Positions 28,434-38,207 of a stretch of DNA of 64,000 nucleotides are shown piece by piece. Positions within the stretch are counted from its first letter, which is position 1. Each line of letters starts with the position of its first letter. Position numbers and translations under genes: made by a program. The notes under the pieces were generated by a model. It was not told the origin of the DNA. It worked only from the letters and a program-made list of their open reading frames with translations, and made no database searches. Source of the stretch: VBDM01 sp963699535 (GTDB lineage: Bacteria > Pseudomonadota > Gammaproteobacteria > Burkholderiales > SG8-39); the NCBI GenBank assembly GCA_963699535.1, contig CAVOUJ010000046.1, positions 1 through 64,000 of the forward strand, read 5' to 3'.

Positions 28434-30152
28434 TCAGAATCCCAGCTCGCCCAGCGCTTTCACGAGCTTCGCCTTCTGCACAGCGTCGGTCAGCGGATCG
28501 GTTTCCAGCCAACCGCGGCTGGAGAAACCGGGCTGCAGCGAGCGGATCTCCTCCGCTTCCCAAGCCGCGGCCGCCTTGTCGCCGGCCGTTACGTGCAGCG
28601 CCGCCATGTAGACATGCGCCTCGAGGTTCACGAAGTTGCGTGACAGCGCCTGCTCGAGATTGACCCGCGCCTGATCGAGGTCACCAAGAGCGAAATACGT
28701 CCGTCCGAGAGTCAGAAAATAGAGATGGCCCGCCTCGGGATTGAGGCGCATAGCGGTACGCAATAACGGAACCGCGTCTGCCGGACGCCCCATGAACGTC
28801 TTGATGCCACCCATCAGCGCATAGGCATCGGCGAACGACGGGTACAGCCGAACTGCGGTTTCGAGGTACTGCAGCGCCTGCTCGTGTTGGCGCCGTTCCA
28901 GGTGCACGAATGCCAAGACCCAATACGTCTCCCGAATGTCCGGATTGATCTGGTGTGCGGTCCGCGCCAGCTCACCCGCCCGTTTGAGTGCGGCGGCGCC
29001 GTCTCCGGTCCACTGATTGCGGTAGTCTGCGGCGTAAGTCAGCGCGAGCCCTGCATAGGCTCGGGCAAAGCCCGCGTCCAGCGCGATGGCGCGCCGGAAC
29101 ATTTCGCGAGCGATCTCGTTCTCCGCTCTTTGCCGCACGAGCAGCGCCGACTGCCCGCGCTGGAAGATTTCATAGGCTTCCAGATTCCGGGTATGGCGCT
29201 GCGCCATGCGCCGCAGTTCGGCCTCGCTGACCTTCGCGGGCAGAATCTTCAGGATCTTCGGCCCCAGCTCGTCCTGGATCGCGAACAAGCCGCTGAGCTC
29301 GCGGTCGAACCGCTCGGACCACAACTGCTTCCCCGTCTCCACGTCGGTGAGATTGATGTGCAGCCGCAGGCGCTTGTCGATGCGTTGTACCGATCCGGAC
29401 ACAAGATAACGGACCCGTAGGGTGTCGGTCGGCGTATCACCCCCTTTGCCGCCCGTGGGCGCAACGCCGATGACCGAGAGCCCGGACACCTTCGAGAGGT
29501 CGGTCACGAGGTCCGCCGTGATGCCCTGAGCCAGCAGCACCGCCGCTGGGTCGCTGCCCAGCGCCTCGAACGGCCTAATTGCGACGGTCGGTTGCACCGT
29601 GCGGGCAGCGTCGGTGCTCCGGATCGTTGACGACGGCGCGCCCGTCATGCGCTCGCCCTGAATCCACCAGACTCCCGCTGCCGCGAGCAGCAGCGCCGCA
29701 ACCGCTCCTGCTATCCATAAGACGCGGCGTTCAGAATACAGGGGGCCTGTGCCCTGCGGAGACGGCGCGGAGGCGACCTTCTCCGACCGGACCACCGGAG
29801 CGATGAGTCGGTAGCCCCCCTTGGAGATCGTCTGGATATAGGCCGGCTTCTCCGGAACATCCCCCATCGCCTTCCGTAATTTGATGACGACCTGAGTGAG
29901 GGAGTCGTCGCCCACGACGACGTCGGGCCATACAGCTGAAAGGAGCGCTTCGCGGCTCACCACCTGACCCGGCCGGTCCGCAAGGTATACAAGAACCGCC
30001 ATGGCTTTAGGCTCGAGCTTCAAGCTCTTGCCCTGTGCCGAGAGCTCATTCAGGGCGGGCTCGACCGCCCAGTCGCCGACGTGCAGCGTCTCTTTGCCGG
30101 GTGCAGAAGGGGATTCAGTGCCAACGAGCATGCTCGGCCTCGAGGACCTCAT
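28434..30152 (-). CDS. Membrane-anchored winged-helix regulator with TPR domain (CadC-like)
   Basis: The 572-residue product has an OmpR/CadC-type DNA-binding domain (about residues 25-115; SLKLEPKAMAVLVYLADRPG, WPDVVVGDDSLTQVVIKLRK, YIQTISKGGYRLIAPV), one transmembrane helix (about 145-165) and a periplasmic part. That part has an adenylate-cyclase-like TolB-type segment (PTVAIRPFEALGSDPAAVLL) and several TPR repeats (AYAGLALTYAADYRNQW, HLYFLTLGRTYFALGDLDQA). Regulators of this form sense periplasmic signals directly, without a kinase. It probably controls the rhodanese and barrel genes or the divergent TPR gene. The start is uncertain: ATG 30152 is used, and an in-frame TTG lies at 30194. 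Confidence 0.82.
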   Translation of the reverse strand: MRSSRPSMLVGTESPSAPGKETLHVGDWAVEPALNELSAQGKSLKLEPKAMAVLVYLADRPGQVVSREALLSAVWPDVVVGDDSLTQVVIKLRKAMGDVPEKPAYIQTISKGGYRLIAPVVRSEKVASAPSPQGTGPLYSERRVLWIAGAVAALLLAAAGVWWIQGERMTGAPSSTIRSTDAARTVQPTVAIRPFEALGSDPAAVLLAQGITADLVTDLSKVSGLSVIGVAPTGGKGGDTPTDTLRVRYLVSGSVQRIDKRLRLHINLTDVETGKQLWSERFDRELSGLFAIQDELGPKILKILPAKVSEAELRRMAQRHTRNLEAYEIFQRGQSALLVRQRAENEIAREMFRRAIALDAGFARAYAGLALTYAADYRNQWTGDGAAALKRAGELARTAHQINPDIRETYWVLAFVHLERRQHEQALQYLETAVRLYPSFADAYALMGGIKTFMGRPADAVPLLRTAMRLNPEAGHLYFLTLGRTYFALGDLDQARVNLEQALSRNFVNLEAHVYMAALHVTAGDKAAAAWEAEEIRSLQPGFSSRGWLETDPLTDAVQKAKLVKALGELGF

Positions 30153-30282
30153 TCCAACGTACTGAATTATGCGGCGTTTCGTCTCCTTCGCCAAAGCTTA
30201 GCCGTTTCTTCGGGACTTTCTTGTCCGAGCTCGCGTTCAATGCTCCAGCAGGCAAACGGATGAACCAATCACAGGAGGAAAC

Positions 30283-31881
30283 ATGAATACGCGGCAGGCA
30301 CTCATCTTCAGCGCGCTCCTTTCAGGACTGGCAACGCAGGCGGTGCTGGCGCACGACGACGATCCCAAGCAGGCCGTCGGCCGGCCTCCAGAGCAGCTCG
30401 GCAAGGTGAATTTCCCGACGTCCTGCGATCCGAAGGTGCGAGCGCAGTTCGAGCGGGGCGTGGCGTTGCTGCATTCGTTCTGGTTCCCGGAAGGCCGCAA
30501 GGCCTTTCTGGAGGTGCTCAATGCCGACCCGTCGTGCGCTATTGCCTATTGGGGTCTGGGCGTCAACCGGTTGCTTAATCCATTCGGAGGACAGCCCGCG
30601 GAGAACGTACTGCTGGAAGGCCAGGCCGCGGTGGATAAGGGTCTGGCGACTCCGGCGAAGACGCAGCGCGAGCGCGACTACATCGAAGCGATCGCCGCCT
30701 TTTATACGCACGACAAGGCGCCCTGGCGCGAGCGCGTGCTGAGGTACGAAAAGGCGATGGAGCAGCTCGCGCAGCGCTACCCGGAGGACAAGGAAGCCGC
30801 GATCTTCTATGCGCTCGCGCTCAATGTCGCCGCGGACCCGAACGACAAGACCTACGCCCGGCAGCTCAAGGCCGCGGCGATCCTCGAGCCGATCTTCACC
30901 GCGCAACCCGACCATCCGGGGGTAGCGCACTACCTGATCCACAGCTACGACTACCCGCCGATTGCCCAGAAGGGCCTGCCGGCGGCGCGCAAGTACGCGG
31001 GCATCGCGCCCTCGGCGGCGCACGCGCTGCACATGCCCTCGCACATCTTCACGCGCGTCGGTGCCTGGGAGGACTCTATCGCAACCAACCGGCGCGCGGA
31101 AGAGACGGCGCGCAAGAACAACGTGCCGGACGATGTCCTCCACGCGCTCGACTACCAGGTCTATGCGATGCTGCAACTGGCGCGCGACGCCGAGGCAAAG
31201 CGCGCGATGGAGCGTGGCGAGGCCGAGGCCGCGCGCTACGAGCGCAACTCCGGCGCCTTCGCGCTCGCCGCGGGCGGTGCGCGCTACTCGCTGGAACGAG
31301 GCGACTGGAAGATGGCGGCGCAACTTCCGCCCCGTGCGAGCAAGTTTCCCTACGTCGATGCCACGATCCACTACGCACGCGCGGTCGGCGCGGCACGCTC
31401 GGGTGACACCGACTCCGCGCAGAAGGACGTGACGCAACTCGGCGCACTGCGCGATGCGCTGGCGAAGGACAAGTACTGGTCGGGCCAGGTCGAGATGCAG
31501 CGCCTGGGCGCGCAGGCCTGGATCGAGCTTGCGCAAGGCAGGCGTGCAATGGCGCTCGCGTACATGCACCAGGCCGCCGACCTGCAGGACGCAAGCGAGA
31601 AGTGGCCGGGCACGCCGGGTTATGTCGGGCCGGCGCGCGAGCTGCTCGGCGAAATGCTGCTGGAACTGAATCATCCCGCGCAGGCGCTGAAAGAGTTCGA
31701 GGTCTCCGCCCGGCACGATCCGAACCGCTTCCGCGGCACCTACGGCGCGGCGCTCGCCGCGGCGCAGTCCGGTGACATGGCAAAGGCCCGCGCTTACTAC
31801 GCGAAGCTGTATGAACTCGCCGGCAAGGGGGACACCCGCCCGGAGCTGCAGCATGCGAAGACCTGGCTCGCTCGCAACTGA
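30283..31881 (+). CDS. Exported TPR-repeat protein
   Basis: The 532-residue product has a signal peptide (ALIFSALLSGLATQAVLA) and TPR-like helical repeats throughout, for example AFLEVLNADPSCAIAYWGLG and ALKEFEVSARHDPNRFRGTY. The segment HPGVAHYLIHSYDYPP and the later APSAAHALHMPSHIFTRVG are characteristic of a widespread but uncharacterised periplasmic family. A CAGGAGGAAAC ribosome site precedes the ATG. It is divergent from the CadC-like regulator with only 130 bases between, so shared control is likely. Confidence 0.82.
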   Translation: MNTRQALIFSALLSGLATQAVLAHDDDPKQAVGRPPEQLGKVNFPTSCDPKVRAQFERGVALLHSFWFPEGRKAFLEVLNADPSCAIAYWGLGVNRLLNPFGGQPAENVLLEGQAAVDKGLATPAKTQRERDYIEAIAAFYTHDKAPWRERVLRYEKAMEQLAQRYPEDKEAAIFYALALNVAADPNDKTYARQLKAAAILEPIFTAQPDHPGVAHYLIHSYDYPPIAQKGLPAARKYAGIAPSAAHALHMPSHIFTRVGAWEDSIATNRRAEETARKNNVPDDVLHALDYQVYAMLQLARDAEAKRAMERGEAEAARYERNSGAFALAAGGARYSLERGDWKMAAQLPPRASKFPYVDATIHYARAVGAARSGDTDSAQKDVTQLGALRDALAKDKYWSGQVEMQRLGAQAWIELAQGRRAMALAYMHQAADLQDASEKWPGTPGYVGPARELLGEMLLELNHPAQALKEFEVSARHDPNRFRGTYGAALAAAQSGDMAKARAYYAKLYELAGKGDTRPELQHAKTWLARN

Positions 31882-31887
31882 GTGAAT

Positions 31888-31904
31888 CGCCCCCAATGGG
31901 GGCG
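31888..31904. terminator. GC-rich hairpin after the TPR gene
   Basis: CGCCCCC and GGGGGCG form a 7-bp stem with an AAT loop seven bases after the TPR stop. There is no T tract, so it may stabilise the transcript 3' end and not terminate by itself. Confidence 0.45.
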
Positions 31905-32044
31905 CCCGGGACTTCATCGCCCGCTGCGCAGACGGCGATCGCGGTGCTGGCGATCGCCGAGGAGGTTCTTGTTTCTTTGTCAGAGCCCGGAGCTCCCCGG
32001 CGCATGGTATCTACCCGCCCCGGGCATGAAGTATCCTTCCGCGC

Positions 32045-32956
32045 ATGGTCAAGCCGGTCCGCATCGCCGGGCTCCTGCGCCGCATGCCGATCGCGCGCGC
32101 GGCGTCGAAACTCCTGCGGGCGATCCTCCTCGATCTCCTGGAGAAGATCCCCGACGCGCGCAGCGGCTCGAAGAAGGGAATCCACGACCTGCGCGTGGCG
32201 GTGAAGCGCTTCCGCGAGGCCTTCCGGCTGTTCCGGCCGGTGCTGAGGAAGAAGACCTTCCGAAGGCACCGCGACTGGATCGAAGACCTGAACGACGCCC
32301 TCGGCGAGGTGCGCGATCGCGACGTGGCCCTCGCCCGGCTGCGCAAGCTCACCGAGGGGCTCGGGGAGCCGCCGCGCAGCGTGACCGAACTGATCGAGCG
32401 CCTGGAATCGGAGCGGCTCGGCGCTCTCGACGCCCTCGCGGGGATGCTCGAGCACCTCCAGCTCGAGGGCGTTCCGGCACAGCTCGCCGCGGGCATCGAG
32501 TCGATGCAGGGGCAGCCGGCATCCGCGAGGACCACCCACGAGTTCGCGCGCGAGAGGGTGCGCGAGCGTCTGCTCGACGTGCGCGCGCGCTGGGCGGCCG
32601 CGCGCCGGGGGGCGACGCCCGAGTCCCTGCACCGCGTGCGCATCGGGAACAAGCGCCTGCGCTACGCGATCGAGCCCTTCTCGCGCATGCTCGGCAAGGA
32701 GGTCCGGCGGCTCTACCGGAGCGCGTCGCGATTCCACGACGCGCTCGGCGATCTGCACGACGCCGATTCGATGGCGGTGACGCTGGAGACCGCAATGGCC
32801 GGGGCGTCCAAGCCCGAGCGGCGCGCCTGGGAGAAGCTCTCCGTGAAGATAATCCGCGCCCGGCGCGTCGCGCTCCGCAAGGCGTTCTCGCTCGCGGACG
32901 AGCTCGAGCCGCTCTGGGACAACGCGCAGCGCTCGGTCGAGGGGGCACCGCATTGA
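32045..32956 (+). CDS. CHAD-domain protein
   Basis: The 303-residue protein is a stand-alone CHAD (conserved histidine alpha-helical) domain without the CYTH phosphatase domain it is often fused to. Conserved His-containing helices are KKGIHDLRVAVKRFREAFRL, LHRVRIGNKRLRYAIEPFS and SRFHDALGDLHDADSM. CHAD domains bind polyphosphate through their basic surface. The gene overlaps the following Nudix gene and is followed closely by sixA, which suggests a shared role in polyphosphate or phosphate metabolism. Confidence 0.9.
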   Translation: MVKPVRIAGLLRRMPIARAASKLLRAILLDLLEKIPDARSGSKKGIHDLRVAVKRFREAFRLFRPVLRKKTFRRHRDWIEDLNDALGEVRDRDVALARLRKLTEGLGEPPRSVTELIERLESERLGALDALAGMLEHLQLEGVPAQLAAGIESMQGQPASARTTHEFARERVRERLLDVRARWAAARRGATPESLHRVRIGNKRLRYAIEPFSRMLGKEVRRLYRSASRFHDALGDLHDADSMAVTLETAMAGASKPERRAWEKLSVKIIRARRVALRKAFSLADELEPLWDNAQRSVEGAPH

Positions 32957-33483
32957 GCCGCTCGACTCACGGGGGTGCCGTCGTCTTCAAGCTGACCGCC
33001 GAAGGGCCCCGCTACCTCCTCGTCGAGGCGAGCGGTACGCGCGACCGCTGGGTGTTTCCGAAGGGGCGCGTCGAAGACGGAGAGTCCACCGCTGAAACGG
33101 CGCTGCGCGAGGTCGCCGAGGAGGCCGGCGTGCGCGCCCGGCCGGTCCGGCGCCTGCGGCGCGTCGAGCAGAAGCAGGACGGCAAGGCGATCTCGATCGC
33201 CTACTTCCTCATGGCCTACGCGGGCCGCACGACACCGCTCGACAAGCGCAGGATCCGCTGGCTTGCTTTCGACGAAGCGGCCGAAGCGCTCGACCTCGAG
33301 AAGAACCGGCGCCTGTTGCGCTCGGCGGATCGCGTGGTCTCGCACGCGACGCAGCCGCGGCACCGCATCCGCCGCGCCGCCGTTCGCTTGGCGGACTGGC
33401 TCGTGCTGGGCGCGCTCTCGCTCCTGCCGCGGCGCCGTCCTCGCGGCGGCAGGCGGAAGCGAACCCGCAAGAAACTGGATTAG
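32953..33483 (+). CDS. Nudix hydrolase
   Basis: The 176-residue product begins with TTG at 32953, overlapping the CHAD stop. The Nudix box fits exactly: GRVEDGESTAETALREVAEEAGV within residues about 38-60, with the REVAEEAGV metal-binding helix. Nudix enzymes cleave nucleoside diphosphates linked to another group; relatives beside CHAD genes may act on diphosphoinositols, Ap4A or polyphosphate. The C-terminus is very basic (RRRPRGGRRKRTRKKLD), unusual for the family, and could bind polyphosphate or nucleic acid. Confidence 0.9.
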   Translation: MSRSTHGGAVVFKLTAEGPRYLLVEASGTRDRWVFPKGRVEDGESTAETALREVAEEAGVRARPVRRLRRVEQKQDGKAISIAYFLMAYAGRTTPLDKRRIRWLAFDEAAEALDLEKNRRLLRSADRVVSHATQPRHRIRRAAVRLADWLVLGALSLLPRRRPRGGRRKRTRKKLD

Positions 33484-33509
33484 CCCCGCAAGGATAGGAT
33501 CGTGATTTC

Positions 33510-34004
33510 GTGAGACTGCTCATCATTCGCCATGGCAAGGCCGAAGACCGTTCTCCAACCCGGAAGGACTCGAGCCGCCGGCTCACCGGCGCCGGCCGCA
33601 AGGCGATGCGCAAGGCCGCCAGGGGACTGCGCGAAGTCGCGCCTGAAATCGATTTGCTTGCGGCGAGCCCGCTCGCGCGTGCCCACGAAACCGCGGAAAT
33701 CGTGGCCGAAACGCTCCGGGTGGGGCGGGTCGTCGAGCAGAAGCTGCTCGCGCCCGAAGGCGACAAGCGCGCACTGATCGCGTGGCTCAGACGACGGCCG
33801 CCGCGCTCTACGGTCGCGCTCGTCGGGCACGAGCCGGACCTGAGCGCGCTTGCGAGCCTGCTCGTCTCAGGCAACGGGCGCCCGCGGATCGCGCTCAAGA
33901 AAGGTGCGTGCTGCCTGATCGAGTTCAGCCAGGGCGCCGCCGCCGGCAAGGGGATGCTGCTGTGGCTGCTGCAGCCCAGTCAATTGAGAAAGCTAGGAAT
34001 TTGA
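33510..34004 (+). CDS. sixA: Phosphohistidine phosphatase SixA
   Basis: The 164-residue histidine-phosphatase-family protein has the catalytic RHGKAE near the N-terminus, ASPLARAHETAEIV and the second active-site His in VGHEPDLSALASLL. SixA removes phosphate from phosphohistidine on phosphotransferase or phosphorelay proteins. It starts with GTG 26 bases after the Nudix stop. Its place with CHAD and Nudix genes is a recurrent arrangement in proteobacteria and suggests phosphate-related regulation. Confidence 0.9.
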   Translation: MRLLIIRHGKAEDRSPTRKDSSRRLTGAGRKAMRKAARGLREVAPEIDLLAASPLARAHETAEIVAETLRVGRVVEQKLLAPEGDKRALIAWLRRRPPRSTVALVGHEPDLSALASLLVSGNGRPRIALKKGACCLIEFSQGAAAGKGMLLWLLQPSQLRKLGI

Positions 34005-34176
34005 CACCGGTCATCTGATCATTACAGAAGTGTTACAGCCGCGCTTCCAGTCGAGGCTGCAGAACTGCTTTGAAGAATTGATTTGCCTCAAGCCCCAAAG
34101 GGCGCGGTTCGCATAAACTTTGACAAAAGACGATCGCGACCCCCGGCCCGGCCCGCAATGGGCAAGGCTGCATCAC

Positions 34177-34389
34177 ATGCAAAGAAACGAAGAAGACCGA
34201 GAACGGCACCTGCGCACCGCGCGCCACCTTGCACGCGAGATCGCCGTCCCCGAAGCGCGCGTGATCGAGGCCTTCGAGCGCGAGCTCGAGCGGCTGGATA
34301 ACCGCGCGCGGGTGAAACAGTTTCTCACGGTGCTCGCGCTGAAGCACGTGAAGACCGAGCTCCGGCCGCGCGGGCGCCCGTCGACCTGA
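34177..34389 (+). CDS. Small DUF3562-like protein
   Basis: The 70-residue product (90 if a TTG at 34120 is used) is mostly helical: HLARE IAVPEARVIEAF and ELERLDNRARVKQFLTVLAL in sequence, resembling DUF3562 proteins. The function of the family is unknown. It lies after sixA and its stop touches the stop of the convergent FAD monooxygenase. The start is uncertain because no strong ribosome site is seen. Confidence 0.6.
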   Translation: MQRNEEDRERHLRTARHLAREIAVPEARVIEAFERELERLDNRARVKQFLTVLALKHVKTELRPRGRPST

Positions 34390-34390
34390 C

Positions 34391-36023
34391 CTAGGCCTTT
34401 CCCTGCCCCGTCGCGATCGCCGCGACTTCGCGCGCATCCTCGGGCGGCCGGTTGCCGCGCCACACTACGTGCAGGTCGGGCCGAAGGAGCAGGAGGTCGT
34501 GCCCGTACACCTGCCGCGGCGCTTCGTCCGATATTTCGAGCACCGTGATCGGCGCGCCAGCCGCGCGCAGCGCATTTTCCAGCTCCGAGGTGTCGGCCGG
34601 CGTGCGGCCGAGGCGCAGCAGCGTAAAGCCCTCGAAGGGAATCCGGTCCTGTACGGCCGTGCCGTCGGCGAGCCACACGTGCGGCAGACGCGCGCCCGGC
34701 CAGGTGGTCGGCTCATAGACGCGAAACAGATGCTCCGGCCCGCCGGGAATGTCGCAGACGACGGGAGAATTCACGTAGCGGTAGCCGAGTTCCGCGCCGA
34801 TCATCTCGTTCGACTTGGGTTGCTCGACGCTCGCGACCCTAATCAGGTTCGCGCGCGTCGCCGCGCCCTCGGGCGTGGCGTCGCGGATGTTCGGCCGGTA
34901 TTGCGCCCGCCACTTGCGACGCCCGAGCGAAGCATAGCGCGAGGCGCCGACGTTGCGGTCGCCGATCTGCCGCCGCTCGAACTCGTAGGAATCGAGCAGC
35001 GCCGCCCCACCCCAGCCCCGCGAGCGTCGCGGCGAGCTTCCAGGAGAGATCGATCGCGTCGCCCATGCCGGAATTCATCCCCAGGCCCCCGGTCGGGATC
35101 ACGAGGTGCACCGCGTCCCCGGCGAGGAACACACGGCCTTCCCGGTAGCGGTCGGCGAGCAGCAGGTTCTGCCGCCACGGCGCGCAGGTGAGCATCTCGT
35201 ACTTCACCGGGATCGCGACGGTGCGCTCGAACATTGCCTTCATCTCCTCGTCGCGCTCGACCACCGAGTGCAGCGTGAAGTGGCGTGTCGAGTCCTGCAT
35301 GATGAGGAAGGTGCTGTTGCCGTCGGCGACGTGATAGTGCCGGCCCTTGCCGGGGCCGTTGCCGATCGGAATCCGCTCGAACAGCTCGTCGCAGCGGTAC
35401 AGCGCCTGGCGCAGCTCGAGGAGATTCGCTTCGCCGCGCAGCTTGATGCCGAGCTGCTTGCGCACCGTGCTCGATCCGCCGTCGCAGCCGACGAGGTACG
35501 CGGCGCGGATCGTTCCGCCCTTGCCGCTTACCTCTTCCACCCGTGCGCTCACGCCCGAATCGTCCTGGGTGAACGATTCGAGCTGACAGCCGTAGCGTAC
35601 CGTGACCGAAGGCAGCGTCTCGGCGATCGACTTGAGGAGCGGCTCGAGCGTGTACTGGGAAATGAGCTGATAGGGCTCCAGGGGCATGCTGCCGTCGTTG
35701 CAGGCGCGGATCTCCTCGCGCGCCTTTTCCACCGAAGGGTAGCGCTGGTGCAGGAGCGGCGGCTCGGCGAGCGAGAGGACGATGAACACGTCCATGGGAA
35801 TGTCGGCGCGCAGCCCCGCGGCGCGCACCTTGTCGGCGATGCCCATGCGCCTGAAGATCTCCATGGTGCGCGCGTTGCAGCGCTCCATCTTGGGAAGGAA
35901 AGCCGGCGCCTCCTTCTGCTCGATCAGCGTGCAGCGCACGCCGCGCCTGCCGAGGTCGATCGCGAGAACGAGGCCGACCGGGCCGCCGCCGACGACGAGT
36001 ACCTGCGTGTCCATGGCGGGCAT
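34391..36023 (-). pseudogene. FAD-dependent aromatic-ring monooxygenase, one frame break
   Basis: The product of about 540 residues matches PheA/TfdB-type and MhpA-type hydroxylases that use NAD(P)H and O2 on aromatic substrates. The N-terminal FAD fold is VLVVGGGPVGLVLAIDLGRR, the DG motif is YLVGCDGGSSTVRKQLGI, and the second FAD motif is GRVFLAGDAVHLVIPTGGLG followed by NSGMGDAIDLSWKLAATL. After a frame change near 35010, in a G/C run, it continues as LDSYEFERRQIGDRN and the C-terminal thioredoxin-like domain to 34391. The substrate is unknown. The break next to a homopolymer suggests sequence error. Confidence 0.85.
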
Positions 36024-36046
36024 TTTGCCTTATGCTGCAGCTTCCC

Positions 36047-36319
36047 ATGACGACCGCAGAGAGAATCAAGGTGCGCGTGACGGAAACCGGGCAGATCCTG
36101 GAGGTCGTCGTATACAGCAAGCGCCCCGACCGGATCGAAGTCGTGCTCGGCGAAGGCATCCACAATGTCAAATGCGAGCTGACTCCGACTCGAATGGGCC
36201 TGTCCTACGCCGGGAGCGTGAGAGGGCGGGAGCTTGTCTACGAGAGGAGCCGCGAGCAGGTTCAAGCCGACATCGACAAGCTCAACCCGGCCCTGCGCGA
36301 GCCCAGACGGCGCGGGTGA
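36047..36319 (+). CDS. Small conserved-looking protein, unknown
   Basis: The 90-residue product is soluble, with a predicted beta-rich first half (KVRVTETGQILEVVVYSKRP, DRIEVVLGEGIHNVKCEL) and a charged C-terminal helix (REQVQADIDKLNPALREP). I do not recognise the family. The ATG follows the divergent monooxygenase start by only 23 bases, so the two promoters overlap. It ends 120 bases before the narK regulatory region. Confidence 0.55.
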   Translation: MTTAERIKVRVTETGQILEVVVYSKRPDRIEVVLGEGIHNVKCELTPTRMGLSYAGSVRGRELVYERSREQVQADIDKLNPALREPRRRG

Positions 36320-36439
36320 CGATGCTCTTCCCGACGTTGCCCAAAGTTCCCCCCGCCCTTTTGTAGTCCGGTAGCGCCCTGCCTGGGTGGCCGCGGAGAA
36401 ATCCCCATCGGCCTCATGGTTTTGGAGCATGCAATCGAT

Positions 36440-36480
36440 TTGATTTGGATCAATCGGGGCGCCGCCGAAGCCCCTAGATT
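36440..36480 (+). promoter_or_regulatory. FNR/ANR box and -10 element upstream of narK
   Basis: TTGATTTGGATCAA (36440-36453) matches the FNR consensus TTGAT-N4-ATCAA perfectly. A -10-like TAGATT (36475-36480) lies 31 bases from the box centre, which is the class II activation geometry with the box at about -41.5. Anaerobic induction of narK-narGHJI is the expected outcome. Confidence 0.85.
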
Positions 36481-36511
36481 GTGCTCAGGCTTGGGGAAGG
36501 GAAACCCGCAT

Positions 36512-38162
36512 ATGAGCGCGACGACACAACCCGCGATTCCGGCCGCGGCACGCGGCGCCGACATCGGCGACTGGCGGCCCGAGGACCCTGCGTTCTGGGA
36601 ATCACAGGGCAAGCGCATCGCCTACCGCAACTCTGGCCATCTCCGTGCCGGCGCTGTTGTGCGGCTTTGCCGTGTGGGGGATGTGGGGCATCATCACCGT
36701 GCAGATGCTCAACCTCGGGTTTCCGTTCACCCAGGCCGAGCTGTTCACCCTGACCGCGATCGCCGGCATCTCCGGCGCGACGATGCGCATCCCGGCATCG
36801 TTCCTGATCCGGCTGGCGGGCGGGCGCAATACCATTTTCCTGACCACCGCAATGTTGCTGGCCCCGGCATTGGGCACCGGTATCGTGCTGCAGCACAAGG
36901 ACTGGCCGTTGTGGACATTCCAGCTGATGGCGTTGTGGTGCGGCGTTGGCGGCGGCAACTTCGCCAGTTCCATGTCGAATATCAGCACCTTCTTCCCCAA
37001 GCGGCTGCAGGGAACCGCCCTCGGGATCAACGCCGGCGTCGGCAACTTCGGGGTCACCACGATGCAGGTCGTGATCCCGCTGGTGATGACGGTGGGAATC
37101 TTCGGCAGCTTCGGCGGCGAGCCGATGACGCTGCTGAAGGACAGCGGCTGGATCTTCGGCAAGATCGCGGCCGGCACCCAAACCTGGATCCAGAACGCCG
37201 GCTTCGCCTGGGTGCTGTCGCTGGTCCCGCTGTCGATCCTGTGTTGGCTCGGGATGAACAACTTGAAGACTGTATCCGCGGATACCGGCAATCCGATCGT
37301 CGCGTTCGCCAAGATTACCTACCTGTACACGCTGGCCTTCGTGCCCTCCATCCTCGGCTTGTACCTGTACCTGCCCAAGCCGACCGGTCTCGGCCTCATC
37401 AGCATGTGGGTGGCCATTCCGCTCGACATCGTCAGCGCGCTGCTGGTGATGAAGCTCGCAGCCTTCGGTCCGATGAAGGAGGGCGTCAGCAAGCAGTTCG
37501 AGATCTTCCGCAACAAGCACACCTGGTCGATGACGGCGCTGTACATCGTGACCTTCGGCTCCTTCATCGGCTTCTCGATGGCGCTGCCGCTGGCGATGAA
37601 GGTGATCTTCGGCGTCAGCCACGTGCCCGACGCCAACGGCGTCATGCAGCACACGCTGAACAACCCCAATGCGCCGAGCGTTCTCGCTTACGCGTGGATC
37701 GGCCCCTTCGTCGGCGCGGCCGTGCGGCCGCTCGGCGGCTGGATCTCCGACAAGGTCGGCGGTTCCATCGTCACGCAGATCATCTCGGCGGTCATGGTGG
37801 TCGCCTCGGTCGCGGTGGGCTACGTGATGATGCAGGCCTACGGCTCGGCGACCCCCGAGACGCACTTCCCGCTGTTCCTGGGCCTGTTCATGCTGCTGTT
37901 CTTCGCCAGCGGCATCGGCAACGGCTCGACCTTCCGCACCATCGGCGTCATCTTCGACCGCCAGCAGGCCGGCCCGGTGCTGGGCTGGACCTCGGCGATC
38001 GCGGCCTACGGCGCCTTCGTCGCGCCCATCGTGATCGGCGACCAGATCAAGGCCGGCACGCCGCAGTTCGCGATGTACGGCTTCGCGGCGTTCTACGCGC
38101 TGTGCCTGGTCCTCAACTGGTGGTTCTACCTGCGCGCCAATGCATACGTGAAGAATCCTTGA
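36512..38162 (+). pseudogene. narK: Nitrate/nitrite transporter NarK, one frame break
   Basis: NarK moves nitrate in and nitrite out across the inner membrane. The N-terminus WRPEDPAFWESQGKRIAYRN is typical of NarK in denitrifiers. After a frame change near 36633 the twelve-helix MFS protein continues through the nitrate signatures NTIFLTTAMLLAPALGTG and GGGNFASSMSNISTFFPKR, and the second-half signature WIGPFVGAAVRPLGGWISDK. The length of about 550 residues is longer than E. coli NarK because of a central loop (GSFGGEPMTLLKDSGWIFGK region). The rest is intact, so the break is probably an error. It is the first gene of the nar operon. Confidence 0.9.
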
Positions 38163-38207
38163 TTTCCCTCTCGCCCGCGTTCCTGCACATACAACTGGGA
38201 TAACCGC

